This document shows, piece by piece, positions 28,387 to 37,081 of a stretch of 64,000 nt of DNA. The position numbers were made by a program, and so were the translations under genes. Under the pieces are notes generated by a model, which was not told the origin of the DNA, searched no databases, and was given only the letters and a program-made list of their open reading frames with translations. Source of the stretch: Roseiarcus sp963836695 (GTDB lineage Bacteria > Pseudomonadota > Alphaproteobacteria > Rhizobiales > Beijerinckiaceae); assembly GCA_963836695.1 (NCBI GenBank), contig CAWIKX010000039.1, positions 215,747 to 279,746 on the forward strand, read 5' to 3'. Every line of letters starts with the position of its first letter. Positions within the stretch are counted from its first letter, which is position 1.

Positions 28387-29176
28387 CTATTTCTTCGGCG
28401 CGACGAGCGCGAACATCGCGCCTTGCGGATCAATGCCGTTGATGATCCACCTTCCACCGGGCACTTCCATCGGTCCATTGATCACTTGACCGCCCGCGGA
28501 CTTGACCCGCTGCCTGCGCGGCGTCGATCGCATCGACAGTGATGTAATAGAGCCAGTGCGCAGCGGGTTCCTGTGGCCATCTTCTTCATCATGCCTCCGG
28601 CCTGCTGACCCTTGATGTTGAAGATCTGGTAGGTCCCCATCTCGCCCATCGGCATCGCTTCGCCCTTCGTCCAGCCGAACAGGCCTGAATAGAAGGCGAA
28701 GGCCTTCTCCGGATCATCGCCGCCGTGCAGCTCTGCCAGCCGATGTGGCCCGGCTTCATGGGATCGGCCTTTGGCGGCGCCTCGCCGTCGCCTTTGAACA
28801 GCAGGAAGCCTGCTCCGCTCGGATCGCCGGCGACTGCGAAGGTCCCGACATTGGGGATCTCGGTCGGGGGACGGTGGATCACGCCGCCGGCGGCCTTCAC
28901 CTTATCCGCGTAAGCCTTGACGTCGTTGACCGCGATATAGCCCATCCACGCCGGGCGCACGCCCATTTTGGCGGCGTCCTCGGGAATCGGCATGAGGCCG
29001 CCGACCATATTCCCGTCCGTCTTGAGCAGCGTGTATTTCTGCGAGTTCATCGTGTTGGGCTCGAGGCTCCAGCCGACGACCTTGGAATAGAACTTCTCGG
29101 CGCCGGGCAGATCGTTCGACATCTGATCGTACCAGACGAACGCGCCCATGAGGTCCGATTGAGTCGCATTGGCCAT
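28387..29176 (-). pseudogene. Two-domain VOC protein, frameshifted
   Basis: ATG 29176 (MANATQSDLMGAFVWYDQMS) starts a two-module VOC protein. Module 1 is intact through GAGFLLFKGDGEAPPKADPMKPGHIGW. At about 28735 a missing base shifts the frame, and the next frame continues ELHGGDDPEKAFAFYSGLFGW. Further breaks occur near 28560 and 28500, after which the protein ends MFALVAPKK. Repaired, it would be about 262 residues, as in PhnB-like 27-kDa antigen CFP30B-type proteins. Multiple indels could be decay or read errors. Confidence 0.7.
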
Positions 29177-29321
29177 GTTTTCCTCCTTCAAAGTGGCGCG
29201 AACGCCTGCTGCAATTGCCTATCGCTTTTTCATGACGCGGCGCCGCGCGAGAGGGTTCTTCAAGCGACGCTATTATCGGCCCCAAATGTGTCGGCCGATT
29301 GATGGCTTCGGCCCGTCCGTC

Positions 29322-29798
29322 CTATTGCGGCGATGCGGCCGCTTCCATTTGAGCGAGGTCGAGCTTCTTCATGCTCATCACGGCCCCCATGACGCGATCG
29401 GTTTGCTTGGCGTCGCCGCCCAAGAGCTCGGGCAATATACGCGGGACGATCTGCCAGGAGACGCCGAATTTGTCGGTAAGCCAGCCGCACTGCATGTGCT
29501 CGCCACCCTCAGCGAGCTTTTCCCACAAAGCGTCGATTTCAGCCTGGTCGTCGCAGTTGACCATGAGGGAGAGCGCCGGGGTGAACTTATACTGTGGCCC
29601 TCCGTTCAGCGCCAACAGACGCTGGCCGTCGATCTCAAACAGAATCGTCATCACCGCCCCTTTCCGGCCGCCGGCGAATTCGCCGTAATGCGCCGTCGAC
29701 ACAACGCGACTGTTGGGGAAGATCGAGAGATAGTGGGCGACCGCCTCTTCGGCTTTAAAGTCGAACCAAAGACAGGGCGTAATTCTCTGCTCGGCCAT
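29322..29798 (-). CDS. PhnB-like VOC protein (3-demethylubiquinone methyltransferase-fold)
   Basis: ATG 29798 (MAEQRITPCLWFDFKAEEAVAHYLSIFPNSRV) gives 158 residues with the PhnB signature: LWFD, then GQRLLALNGGPQYKFTPALSLMVNCDDQAEIDALWEKLAEGGEHMQCGWLTDKFGVSWQIVPRIL. Metal ligands of true glyoxalases are not all present, so catalysis is uncertain. It is the upstream member of a run of three related small genes on the minus strand. Confidence 0.85.
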   Translation of the reverse strand: MAEQRITPCLWFDFKAEEAVAHYLSIFPNSRVVSTAHYGEFAGGRKGAVMTILFEIDGQRLLALNGGPQYKFTPALSLMVNCDDQAEIDALWEKLAEGGEHMQCGWLTDKFGVSWQIVPRILPELLGGDAKQTDRVMGAVMSMKKLDLAQMEAAASPQ

Positions 29799-29995
29799 CG
29801 TCGTCTCCTCTTTTGGATCAGCGCTCGGACCGCACGCCCGGCGCTCCACGGCGGCGATCGACTAGGCTTTCTTGCTGGCGAAATCGTGGATCAATCCGCC
29901 TGTATCTTTTCCATACCAACCAGTTGGTATCCTGTCAAGCCACCTAAGTCGCCTTTCGAAACGACGTGGGCCTGCCGCTGCGAAGGCAAGCAGGC

Positions 29996-30643
29996 TCACG
30001 CGCCGTCCGGCCCGCAGATCGTCGTCACGGCGTCGTCGATGATCGGCGCGATCTCGGTTCGCGGAATGCGGGCGCGCGCGCGGATCGACAGCGTATGGAT
30101 GGTCGCCGACGCGACGCGCGCGAGCCGGCGCGGATCAGCGTCTTCGGGCAATTCGCCCGCCGCGCGCGCTTCCGTGAACAGGCGCCCGAACGCGCGATCG
30201 GTTGCGTCGATCGCTTCGCCCACAAGGCTGTGGAGGTCCGGATCGGCGATCGCGTCCGACGCGGCGCTGAGCACGGTGAAGCAGCCGCGTGGGCCGTTCG
30301 GACCGCTGAGGTAAAGATCAAGCGCGGCGGTCAGAATGCGCCTGAGCTTCGTCCGAAGCGGCTCGCGCGCCGCGAACAGCGGCTGGAACTGCTCGTTCAC
30401 GCGCTTCCGATATTGGTCATAGGCCTTGAGATAGAGGGCGCGCTTGTCGCCGAAGGCGCCGTACAGGCTCGGACGGTTCAAGCCCGTCGCGGCGCTGACG
30501 TCGTCGAGCGAGGTGGCGGCGAACCCATCCGTCCAGAAAACGTCCATCGCCTGCGCAAGCGCCGTCTCCGCCTCGAAGGCGCGCGGCCGGCCGCGCCTCT
30601 TGGAAACGGCCTCGACGGTGCCGCGGGCAACTTTTTGTACCAT
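29996..30643 (-). CDS. TetR-family regulator
   Basis: ATG 30643 (MVQKVARGTVEAVSKRRGRPRAFEAETALAQAMDVFWTDGFAATSLDDVSAATGLNRPSLYGAFGDKRALYLKAY) gives 215 residues. The N-terminal helix-turn-helix is clear, and the C-terminal ligand domain is of the TetR_C type with GPRGCFTVLSAA. It is divergent from a GST gene 67 bases away; their spacer holds inverted repeats. It likely represses both genes until an electrophilic compound binds. Confidence 0.88.
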   Translation of the reverse strand: MVQKVARGTVEAVSKRRGRPRAFEAETALAQAMDVFWTDGFAATSLDDVSAATGLNRPSLYGAFGDKRALYLKAYDQYRKRVNEQFQPLFAAREPLRTKLRRILTAALDLYLSGPNGPRGCFTVLSAASDAIADPDLHSLVGEAIDATDRAFGRLFTEARAAGELPEDADPRRLARVASATIHTLSIRARARIPRTEIAPIIDDAVTTICGPDGA

Positions 30644-30693
30644 GTTGAACAAAACTCTTGACTGCCAACATTATATGCGAGAAAGTACAAAAA
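30632..30693. promoter_or_regulatory. Candidate operator of the TetR/GST divergent pair
   Basis: TTTTTGTAC (30632-30640) and GTACAAAAA (30685-30693) are perfect 9-bp inverted copies. Inside them ATGTTG (30641-30646) and CAACAT (30666-30671) form a second inverted pair. A TTGACT hexamer at 30658 may be the -35 box of the GST promoter. Confidence 0.45.
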
Positions 30694-30710
30694 TTGCAAC
30701 GGAGGAACTC

Positions 30711-31359
30711 ATGGAGCTCTATTTCGCCCCCCTCGCCTGCTCGATGTCGGCTCGCATCGCGCTTGCCGAAGCCGGCGCCGCCGTCGATCTCGTCGAGGTC
30801 GACACCCACGCCGGACGCATACTCAAGACCGATGGCGACTATCGCGCGATCAATCCGCTCGGCTATGTGCCGGCGCTCAAACTCGACGACGGAACCGTGC
30901 TGACTGAGAACTCGGCCATCCTGCAATATATCGCCGAACACTACCCCGAGGCTCAGCTCGCGCCCCCAGCCTCCGACCGCGTTGGCCGCGCGAAGCTCAG
31001 ACAATGGCTGAGCTTCATCAGCGCCGAACTTCACAAGGGCCTCATGACGCCGCTGCTCGGCGGCAACACGCCGCCCGAGGTGAAGGCCTGGACCGTAAAG
31101 AAATACGCCCCGCGTCTCGCTTATCTCGACGCCAAGCTGAAGGGCCGGGAATTCCTGCTCGATCGCTTCAGCGTCGCGGATGGCTATCTCACCACGGTGT
31201 TGAACTGGACGCGGGCGACGCCGGAGATCGATCTCTCGGTCTTATCCCAACGTGAAAGCCTATTTCGAGCGGATGCGCTTAAGGCCGAGCGTGGCGCACG
31301 CTTTGGCGACTGAGCTTCCGCTGTTTCACGCCGAAGTCGCGCGGCGCAAGGCGGCTTGA
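30711..31359 (+). pseudogene. Glutathione S-transferase, C-terminal frameshift
   Basis: ATG 30711 follows a GGAGG box. The frame encodes MELYFAPLACSMSARIALAEAG, the glutathione-site segment TENSAILQYIAEHYPEA, and a helical C-terminal domain through TRATPEIDLS. At about 31236 one extra G shifts the frame; the correct continuation SYPNVKAYFERMRLRPSV runs to the TGA at 31357-31359, ending EVARRKAA. As written the protein ends in a scrambled 22-residue tail at 31313. Repaired length is 215 residues. It is divergent from and probably controlled by the TetR regulator. Confidence 0.8.
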
Positions 31360-31381
31360 GCGCGGCGCGTACGGCGCTCGC

Positions 31382-31413
31382 GAAAAATAAGGACCGCCTC
31401 GCGGCGGCCCTTC
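31382..31413 (-). terminator. Intrinsic terminator of the first PEP-CTERM gene
   Basis: On the minus strand AAGGGCCGCC-GCGA-GGCGGTCCTT forms a strong stem followed by ATTTTT, about 20 bases beyond the stop at 31433. Confidence 0.75.
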
Positions 31414-31432
31414 AAGAAGTTTTGATCCGCGA

Positions 31433-32153
31433 TCAGGCGATTGACGGCGCTATCCGGCCGCCCTGCGCCTTCCGGTAGCCGGCGAAGCCGAGCCCCGCAA
31501 AGCCGAGGAGCAGCATCGCCCAGGTCGAAGCCTCGGGCGTGGAAGGCATGCCGGTTTCCAAAATCGCGCCGCTGTTGGCGGTGGCGTTGGACGAGTCCAG
31601 GAAAGCGACAACGTAAGAACCCTGGAGGAGCCCTTTGTTGAGGGTCAACAGATCGAAGTTCGTGGCGCCGCTGTTGGAGGGAAGCGTTTGCGTTCCGAGG
31701 TCGGCGGCGTACACGAAAAATCCGTTGGCGCTCGGCTGGAAAGTCTGCGCCGAAGGCAGATATGCGCCGATCGGGTTAGTCGGGCTTGCCGAGATGCCTA
31801 GGTAAGCGTCCAACTGGCCGGATGTCCAAGCCGTCATCGAGAACAACGAGGCGGTGAAAGTCGACGCCCCGACCAACGGGCCGGAAATCGTGTATGTCGT
31901 GGACGGGTTCGAGACGTTGTCGGGCACCAGAATGTCGATCATGAGGTCGCCCGTGGCGGAGTGACCGCCGGCCGAGAAGCCGAAATCAGGCGGAATTCAC
32001 CGAGGTAGGCGTATTGGTTCCGTTGTCCGAGCACGGCGCGAGTGTGTCGCAAAATCCGTGCAACGTCGCTTGAGCGCTGCCCGGAAGCGCAAAAACTCCT
32101 ATAATTGCGAAGGTGCCTGCTAGCGCCGAGCTGGCTGCTACCCCTATTTTCAT
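31433..32153 (-). pseudogene. PEP-CTERM sorting-domain protein, frameshifted
   Basis: ATG 32153 (MKIGVAASSALAGTFAIIGVF) starts a signal peptide. The frame stops after NTPTSVNSA because of one extra T near 31991; the next frame continues DFGFSAGGHSATGDLMIDILVPDN to the end. The C-terminus is a PEP-CTERM signal: PEAS motif, hydrophobic helix TWAMLLLGFAGLGFAGY, then basic RKAQGGR. Such proteins are exported and processed by an exosortase, often as part of exopolysaccharide matrix. Repaired length is about 240 residues. A partial near-copy of its 3' end lies at 34019-34256. Confidence 0.8.
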
Positions 32154-32170
32154 ACGATGTCTCCCAGTCA

Positions 32171-32199
32171 ATTATAACGGCCGCTGAAAGGGATTTATA
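32171..32199 (-). promoter_or_regulatory. Promoter-like element of the first PEP-CTERM gene
   Basis: On the minus strand GCGGCCGTTATAATT places a TATAAT box 17 bases before the ATG at 32153, with GGGAGA between as ribosome binding site. No good -35 is seen at normal spacing. The same extended block, with the upstream A/T-rich part, recurs at 37594-37621. Confidence 0.5.
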
Positions 32200-32280
32200 A
32201 TGACAACCGGGAGGTTGCCAAGAAAGTCTGGAATATATGTCCCGCAAACGCAAGATTAATTTCGAATATATCGCTCTCAT

Positions 32281-32304
32281 CGATGTATTAAATTGAATAC
32301 ATCG
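32281..32304. promoter_or_regulatory. ModE-box-like palindrome 1
   Basis: CGATGTATT and AATACATCG are perfect 9-bp inverted repeats separated by 6 bases. Spacing and AT-rich core resemble molybdate-regulator (ModE) boxes. It lies in the gap between the divergent PEP-CTERM gene and the ModE-like regulator. An almost identical 24-bp site is at 34380-34403. Confidence 0.6.
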
Positions 32305-32509
32305 AGGCCGAAGCGCCACTGGGCTTTTAGAAATCGCCTCCTTTACTCCCATCTTGACGCTGCGCGGGATCACCTGCAGAACAATGGGTGTTACCTGTCC
32401 CGAAGCGGCTTGCTTGATTGATCAGAGAAGACCCGATGAGCAAGGATGCGTTGATATGCAGGTGAAAAATCGCACGGCGCGACAGACGGAACGGCCGGAC
32501 TCAGCACCT

Positions 32510-32917
32510 ATGACACGCGATAACAAGGCATGGGGAGCGGCGGCCACTCGTTTGACGATCCGCCTTGATTTCTCGGCCGGCCGCCGCCTCGGCGTCGGCA
32601 AAGTCGCGCTCTTGGAATCGATCGAGAAGACCGGTTCGATCTCGGCCGCCGGCCGCGCCCACAAGATGTCGTACCGGCGTGCGTGGCTCCTGGTGGACGA
32701 GCTGAACCAGATTTTCGGCAAGCCCGTGGTTTCGGCCCACCCTGGCGGCGCAAAAGGCGGTGGCGCATCGCTGACCGACCAGGGGCGGCGGGTCGTTGCG
32801 CTTTACCGCGACGCGGAAGCCAAGATGCGGGCGGCTGCGCAGGACGAAATCGGCGAGCTTGAGCGCAGCCTCTGCGCCGACAGCGCGGAGAGTGATTTCG
32901 AATACGCGAAAGCCTGA
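32510..32917 (+). CDS. ModE-like winged-helix regulator (LysR-type HTH, no molybdate domain)
   Basis: From ATG 32510 (MTRDNKAWGAAATRLTIRLDF) the protein has 135 residues. GVGKVALLESIEKTGSISAAGRAHKMSYRRAWLLVDELNQIFGKPVV is the ModE N-terminal DNA-binding domain, and GGASLTDQGRRVVALYRDAEAKM is its dimerising helix. The C-terminal MOP molybdate-binding domain is absent, as in many alphaproteobacterial short ModE proteins. An earlier start at 32456 is possible. It lies between two PEP-CTERM loci, each with a ModE-like palindrome, suggesting that it controls them. Confidence 0.82.
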   Translation: MTRDNKAWGAAATRLTIRLDFSAGRRLGVGKVALLESIEKTGSISAAGRAHKMSYRRAWLLVDELNQIFGKPVVSAHPGGAKGGGASLTDQGRRVVALYRDAEAKMRAAAQDEIGELERSLCADSAESDFEYAKA

Positions 32918-32997
32918 GCCCGAGGCCCAAAAACCGAGCCGTGAGAAGAGGCCCGGGGGTGACGGAAGGCGCCATATGAATTTCGGGGAGATTTACG

Positions 32998-33819
32998 TTG
33001 CCCATGTTTTATCTCTTCCGGGTGTTCGTCCAGGATCAGAGTGATTACGACAACGACCAAGACGAATGGGTAAGCTTTGATAGCGTGTACGTCTCCGCGG
33101 ACTTCGGACCGGCCGATCCAAGTTTATCTCAAGATAAAGACCAAGGGAGTGCAGCCAGAAGCGAGTTACAAAAAATTGCTTCAAATAAACTCTTTCGAAC
33201 CATCGTATACAAGAACGTAAACATTGCGACGTTACGCGCTTTACTTTCCCTACAGCAACAAGAACTAATCGTAGCTACCGATATAGAATTGTATGAATAC
33301 CAAAACACCCAAGACAAAGACGCGGCCATTTTGTTGTCATCGATGGCCTTCAATTCCAAAATTACAAGCCATTCCCTCGATTCGAGCGGCAACCACGACT
33401 TCCGATTCCTGATCGTAGGCAGTGTGGACGTGGGCAATGCCCCCGGCATGCCGGGGATGGCGGAAAAAGGCGCTCAGGTCAGCCCGTCGCCGTCCTCGGC
33501 AGAGGAGGGCGGACGTTTGGTGGCTGCGTTCACGGAGTCACCAGCCTCCATTTCGACACGCTCGTCGCGGAAAGTGTCCACCGTTCGAATGCGCTTTTGG
33601 ATCGAGGCCGGACTCGCCGCTCTGTCTGGCTTGCTCGGCGTTCTCACGCTCTTCACTCGCGACTGGATCGAGGCGCTCACAGGCTTTGATCCCGATAAGC
33701 ACAACGGGTCATTCGAATGGGCGATCGTGGCGGCGCCGTTTCTCGTCTGCCTCCTGTTGTCCATAGCGGCGCGCGCTGACTGGTGCCGCCTGAATGCATT
33801 CGCGCCCGCCGGATGCTGA
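32998..33819 (+). CDS. Unknown protein with C-terminal two-helix membrane module
   Basis: A GGGGAG box lies 7 bases before TTG 32998; ATG 33004 is the alternative. The N-terminal 130 residues (MFYLFRVFVQDQSDYDNDQDEW ...) are acidic and coded by noticeably AT-richer DNA than the surroundings, which suggests transfer. A serine-rich linker follows, then two membrane helices flanking the loop RDWIEALTGFDPDKHNGSFEW. The same loop and helices recur at the end of the otherwise unrelated protein at 35924. No family is recognised. The soluble part may be a sensor or effector domain. Confidence 0.65.
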   Translation: MPMFYLFRVFVQDQSDYDNDQDEWVSFDSVYVSADFGPADPSLSQDKDQGSAARSELQKIASNKLFRTIVYKNVNIATLRALLSLQQQELIVATDIELYEYQNTQDKDAAILLSSMAFNSKITSHSLDSSGNHDFRFLIVGSVDVGNAPGMPGMAEKGAQVSPSPSSAEEGGRLVAAFTESPASISTRSSRKVSTVRMRFWIEAGLAALSGLLGVLTLFTRDWIEALTGFDPDKHNGSFEWAIVAAPFLVCLLLSIAARADWCRLNAFAPAGC

Positions 33820-33893
33820 CGGGCCGTCGCCGGTCTTCGATGGCGGAAAGGCTGGCGACGACTCCTCCAATTTTGAAGAGGCTGACGGGGCCT

Positions 33894-34019
33894 CTATCCC
33901 CAATCCTCGCACTGCAATCCAGGCACGCGATCGAACTCGCCCCGATTGCCGGTGACGACGACAAGCGCGCGGCTACGCGCGTGGCCGGCGATCAGAATGT
34001 CATACCCGCCGATCGTTCG
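33894..34019 (-). pseudogene. C-terminal remnant of a VapC-type PIN-domain toxin
   Basis: The minus strand reads IGGYDILIAGHARSRALVVVTGNRGEFDRVPGL, the last third of a VapC toxin (PYDxLIAxHA and VTxNxxEF are hallmark segments with the conserved Asp). The N-terminal two thirds and any VapB antitoxin are missing. At 34019/34020 the sequence joins abruptly to a PEP-CTERM gene remnant, so this is a recombination scar. Confidence 0.7.
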
Positions 34020-34256
34020 ACCTGCGCCTTCCGGTAGCCGGCGAAGCCAAGGAGCAGCATCGCCCAGGTCGAAGCCTCGGGCGTGGAAGGCATGCCGGTT
34101 TCCAAAATCGCCGCGCTGTTGGCGGTCGCATTGGACGAGTCCAGGAAGGTGACAACCTAAGAGCCTTGCAGCAGCCCTTTGTTGAGGGTCAACAGATCGA
34201 AGTTCGTGGCGCCGCTGTTGGAGGGAAGCGTTTGCGTTCCGAGGTCGTCGGCGTAC
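34019..34256 (-). pseudogene. Truncated duplicate of the PEP-CTERM gene 3' region
   Basis: About 238 bases match 31461-31712 at high identity, starting within CTGCGCCTTCCGGTAGCCGG and ending near GCGTTTGCGTTCCGAGGTCG. The copy lacks 12 bases found in the original, has a TAA on the opposite strand sense, and carries frame changes, so it is not coding. It is fused to the VapC remnant. Confidence 0.8.
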
Positions 34257-34379
34257 CAACCGGACGATTGTCAAGGAAGATTCAGAATCGATCCCATAAA
34301 CAGCGAGACTAATTCCCCAACTATTAAGCCTTCAGCGGTCCCCCGTATCGGCCATTTATTGCATCCAGACTTCCGTAAT

Positions 34380-34403
34380 CTATGTATTCGTTAGGATACA
34401 TCG
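34380..34403. promoter_or_regulatory. ModE-box-like palindrome 2
   Basis: CTATGTATT and GATACATCG flank 6 bases. The outer 18 bases match palindrome 1 at 32281 in all but two positions. It lies about 60-80 bases upstream of two overlapping TTGACA hexamers at 34462 and 34469, which probably belong to the promoter of the PEP-CTERM gene at 34549. Confidence 0.6.
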
Positions 34404-34548
34404 AGCTTACACTTTAGGCGAAGCTTTGCCCTAGACTAAGTTGTTCATCGAGATTGGGCGTTTGACACTTGACAAATTGGGATAATACTTGGTAAGAAAC
34501 AGTTGTCGCAGAATATGTTGACAATGTATTTTTTTGGGGAGAGCGGGA

Positions 34549-35592
34549 ATGTTTAGCAAAAAACTCATGCTAACCGGAGGTCTGGTCACGACGCTTGGCG
34601 CCGTGGCGCTTTCAGGCTCGGTGGCTCCAGCTTCGGCGGCGCCCTGCAGTTCGCCGTTCGTCAAGGGCGATGTGTTTGCGTCGGTTGGCTCCGGAACGGT
34701 GGATGTTTTCACGCCAAACGGCACGTCCGTCTGCAGCCTTGATGACGGAACTGGCGCTGAGTTCACCACCGGATCAGGTTTCGATAAAGCTGGGAACTTC
34801 TACGTCACCAATTTTGGGGCGGCGGGCGTTGCGAAGTTCAACAATTCGGGCGGATTGGTGGCTGGCACCTTCATGACCCCCGGCGCTCAGGGCACACCTA
34901 AATCGTTCAGTCCCATCAGTGTAGGGCCCTTCAGCGGCTCCTCATTCGTCGGAGGGCCGGGAGGCGCTTCCATCGATCAATATGACACTGCCTCGGGGGC
35001 CCTGATCAAATCTTTTACTGTTCAGGGCGGCAATGGGACGGGCGGTACAGACTGGGTCGACCTCGGGCTGGACGGCCACACTATCCTGTATGACGGCGAA
35101 GGGACCATCATTCGCACCTTCGATTTGTCCACCAACACCCAGGGGCCGGATTTTGCCACCGCTCCCAATTCCTCTGTCTTTGCGCTGCGAGTAATTCCGG
35201 ACGGAACCTTCAAGGGGGATGTTTTGGCCGCCGACAGCGCGGAGGCCGTCATGTTCGACTCAAGCGGCGCCCTCACCAAGAGCTACGCACTTCCCGGCAA
35301 TGAGGGCCAAGACTTCTCCTTGAACCTTGATCCGAATGGAACCGATTTCTGGACTGGCGACTCCGAGAGCGGGTTGGTTTGGGAAGTGAACATCGCCACC
35401 GGCGCCATAGACGAGCAGTTTAACACGGGGCACGGTGGTACTTTCTTCGGACTCAGCGTCTTCGGCGAAATCACCTCGGGCGGCGGCGGCACCGTTCCAG
35501 AGCCCTCCACCTGGGCGATGATGCTTGTTGGTTTCGTGGGCCTCGGCGTCCTCGGCTACCGCCGCACGCACCGCGCTGTTCCGATTGCCTGA
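34549..35592 (+). CDS. PEP-CTERM protein with repeated beta-propeller-like strands
   Basis: ATG 34549 follows GGGGAGAGCGGG. The 347-residue protein has a signal peptide (MFSKKLMLTGGLVTTLGAVALSGSVAPASA), then repeated strands such as GTVDVFTPNGTSVCSL, GFDKAGNFYVTNFGAAGVAKF, DVLAADSAEAVMFDSSG and DFWTGDSESGLVWEVNIATG, the pattern of a six-bladed propeller. It ends with a PEP-CTERM signal: VPEPSTWAMMLVGFVGLGVLGYRRTHR. It is probably a surface or matrix protein sorted by an exosortase encoded elsewhere. The upstream ModE-like palindrome suggests metal-linked control. Confidence 0.88.
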   Translation: MFSKKLMLTGGLVTTLGAVALSGSVAPASAAPCSSPFVKGDVFASVGSGTVDVFTPNGTSVCSLDDGTGAEFTTGSGFDKAGNFYVTNFGAAGVAKFNNSGGLVAGTFMTPGAQGTPKSFSPISVGPFSGSSFVGGPGGASIDQYDTASGALIKSFTVQGGNGTGGTDWVDLGLDGHTILYDGEGTIIRTFDLSTNTQGPDFATAPNSSVFALRVIPDGTFKGDVLAADSAEAVMFDSSGALTKSYALPGNEGQDFSLNLDPNGTDFWTGDSESGLVWEVNIATGAIDEQFNTGHGGTFFGLSVFGEITSGGGGTVPEPSTWAMMLVGFVGLGVLGYRRTHRAVPIA

Positions 35593-35611
35593 AAAGCTGG
35601 TCTGTCGTTAG

Positions 35612-35642
35612 GAAGGGTCGCCGCGAGGCGGCCTTTCTTTTT
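35612..35642 (+). terminator. Intrinsic terminator of the second PEP-CTERM gene
   Basis: AAGG-TCGCC-GCGA-GGCGG-CCTT forms a stem followed by TCTTTTT, 20 bases after the stop at 35592. Confidence 0.8.
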
Positions 35643-35923
35643 GCCTGCGCGAAGTGACCCGGCAGCGCGCTCGGTCGCCCAAGTAGCGTTTCCTCGCCGG
35701 CCTTCTACTCCGCGAGGCGACATGCTTGACGACACGCGACATGCGGCAACTTGACTCGAAGAAAGACCAGGCCTCAACGCGTATCGTGAATAGGCTCCGC
35801 ACAATTCTCACGAAGTCATCTCGGCAGCCCTCCGCGCTTATCTAACGATCGCGACAAAGGCGGCTACGAAAACCCGGGCGCCACTCGAAATGAACGAAAC
35901 CGGCGTTCTGGCGTTGTGGCGCC

Positions 35924-36400
35924 ATGATCGACCGCGTCGCGAAATTGGAGGCCGCCCTCCGTGTCAACGCTGCGCTCCGTGTCCAAGCCGAGCGATTAAT
36001 CGCGTCCTACATCGCGCCGGAATCCGACCGAGCCGCAATCATCACCGAGCTTATCAGGCTTTTCGACGGGCCGGCGCAGCGCGAGGCGAAGGGGCTTGCG
36101 GAAGTGGCGCTGGACGAGGCCCGAGGCGGTGAAGGAGAGGCGCCGGCATTGACCCCTCAAACTAGCAACTTCCCGCGCCGATTTTGGGCGGCGGTCATCG
36201 TGGGCGTTGCGACCGGGTCTTTGTGTGCCGTTACCTTGTTTCGGCCAGATTGGATCGAAGCAATAAGCGGGGGATTCGATCCTGACCAGCACGACGGTTC
36301 GATCGAATGGCTAATCAGTATGGCTATGCTTGTCGTCACACTGGCGATGCTGGGCGTGTTTCCGTGGATGCGGACCGCCCATGACCGGCTGAACTACTGA
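35924..36400 (+). CDS. Unknown protein with the same two-helix module as the one at 32998
   Basis: 158 residues. The N-terminal 85 residues are helical and charged (MIDRVAKLEAALRVNAALRVQAERLIASYIAPESDRAAIITELIRLFDG). The C-terminal part has two membrane helices around RPDWIEAISGGFDPDQHDGSIEW, clearly related to the module in the protein at 32998. It is weakly preceded by a ribosome site. The protein is probably an inner-membrane anchor with a short cytosolic coiled coil. Function unknown. Confidence 0.65.
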   Translation: MIDRVAKLEAALRVNAALRVQAERLIASYIAPESDRAAIITELIRLFDGPAQREAKGLAEVALDEARGGEGEAPALTPQTSNFPRRFWAAVIVGVATGSLCAVTLFRPDWIEAISGGFDPDQHDGSIEWLISMAMLVVTLAMLGVFPWMRTAHDRLNY

Positions 36401-36579
36401 ACTCGAAGCCGCAGTTCGCGCCCAAGATTCTTTGATCATCCAGGCGCAAGCCGCCGTGACCTCCGTTGAGGTGTTCGACCAGGCCCGCTGCGGAGGATCG
36501 AAGGATGGCAGGGATCCGCCTTGAGCGCGAGCTGACGAGACAGGCGAACGCACGATGTGGATCGAGCGCTTCTGGCGCG

Positions 36580-36963
36580 TCAGTTGACCAAGTCGACTGT
36601 CTTGTCCGTGCAGATATCGACATTGGACACATCCGCCGATTTGCCGTCAGCGTATTTCCCGCGCAGATCCACGTGACAGTTCTTGCCCTGCGGCAGTTTG
36701 GCCCACGCCCATTGGCCGGCTTTCAGCACGCCCAGCACTTTCTTCCAGTTGGCTGAGCCGCTCTCGACCACCTGCAACTCGACGAGATCGGCTTCGCGCC
36801 AGTTCGTCACCTTCACCGTGATTGCGCCGCCCGCCGGCGCCTTGGGCTTCATGGTCGCCGCAGCGCCCGGCGCCGACTTCGAGTTCTGTGCGAGCGCCGG
36901 CGCCGCGACAACGCCGAACAACGCCGCCGCGATCGGGACGGCCGAAATGATCCGCCTCCCCAT
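36580..36963 (-). CDS. Exported hypothetical protein (127 aa)
   Basis: ATG 36963 (MGRRIISAVPIAAALFGVVAAPALAQ) follows a GGAGGAG box and starts with a signal peptide. The mature domain (GGAITVKVTNWREADLVELQVVESGSANWKKVLGVLKAGQWAWAKLPQGKNCHVDLRGKYADGKSADVSNVDICTDKTVDLVN) is an immunoglobulin-like beta sandwich with two cysteines likely forming a disulfide. Similar small periplasmic proteins occur in Hyphomicrobiales; function unknown. Confidence 0.72.
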   Translation of the reverse strand: MGRRIISAVPIAAALFGVVAAPALAQNSKSAPGAAATMKPKAPAGGAITVKVTNWREADLVELQVVESGSANWKKVLGVLKAGQWAWAKLPQGKNCHVDLRGKYADGKSADVSNVDICTDKTVDLVN

Positions 36964-37081
36964 GAATCTCCTCCCTCGCGCGAGCCGACGAGTTGCGCGT
37001 GAGCTTGGCGCCAAACGATGGCGAAAGAAAAGCCGCGAAAGAGCCACCGACGCGCCTAGCGTTGAGTGCCTTGCAAGGCTG

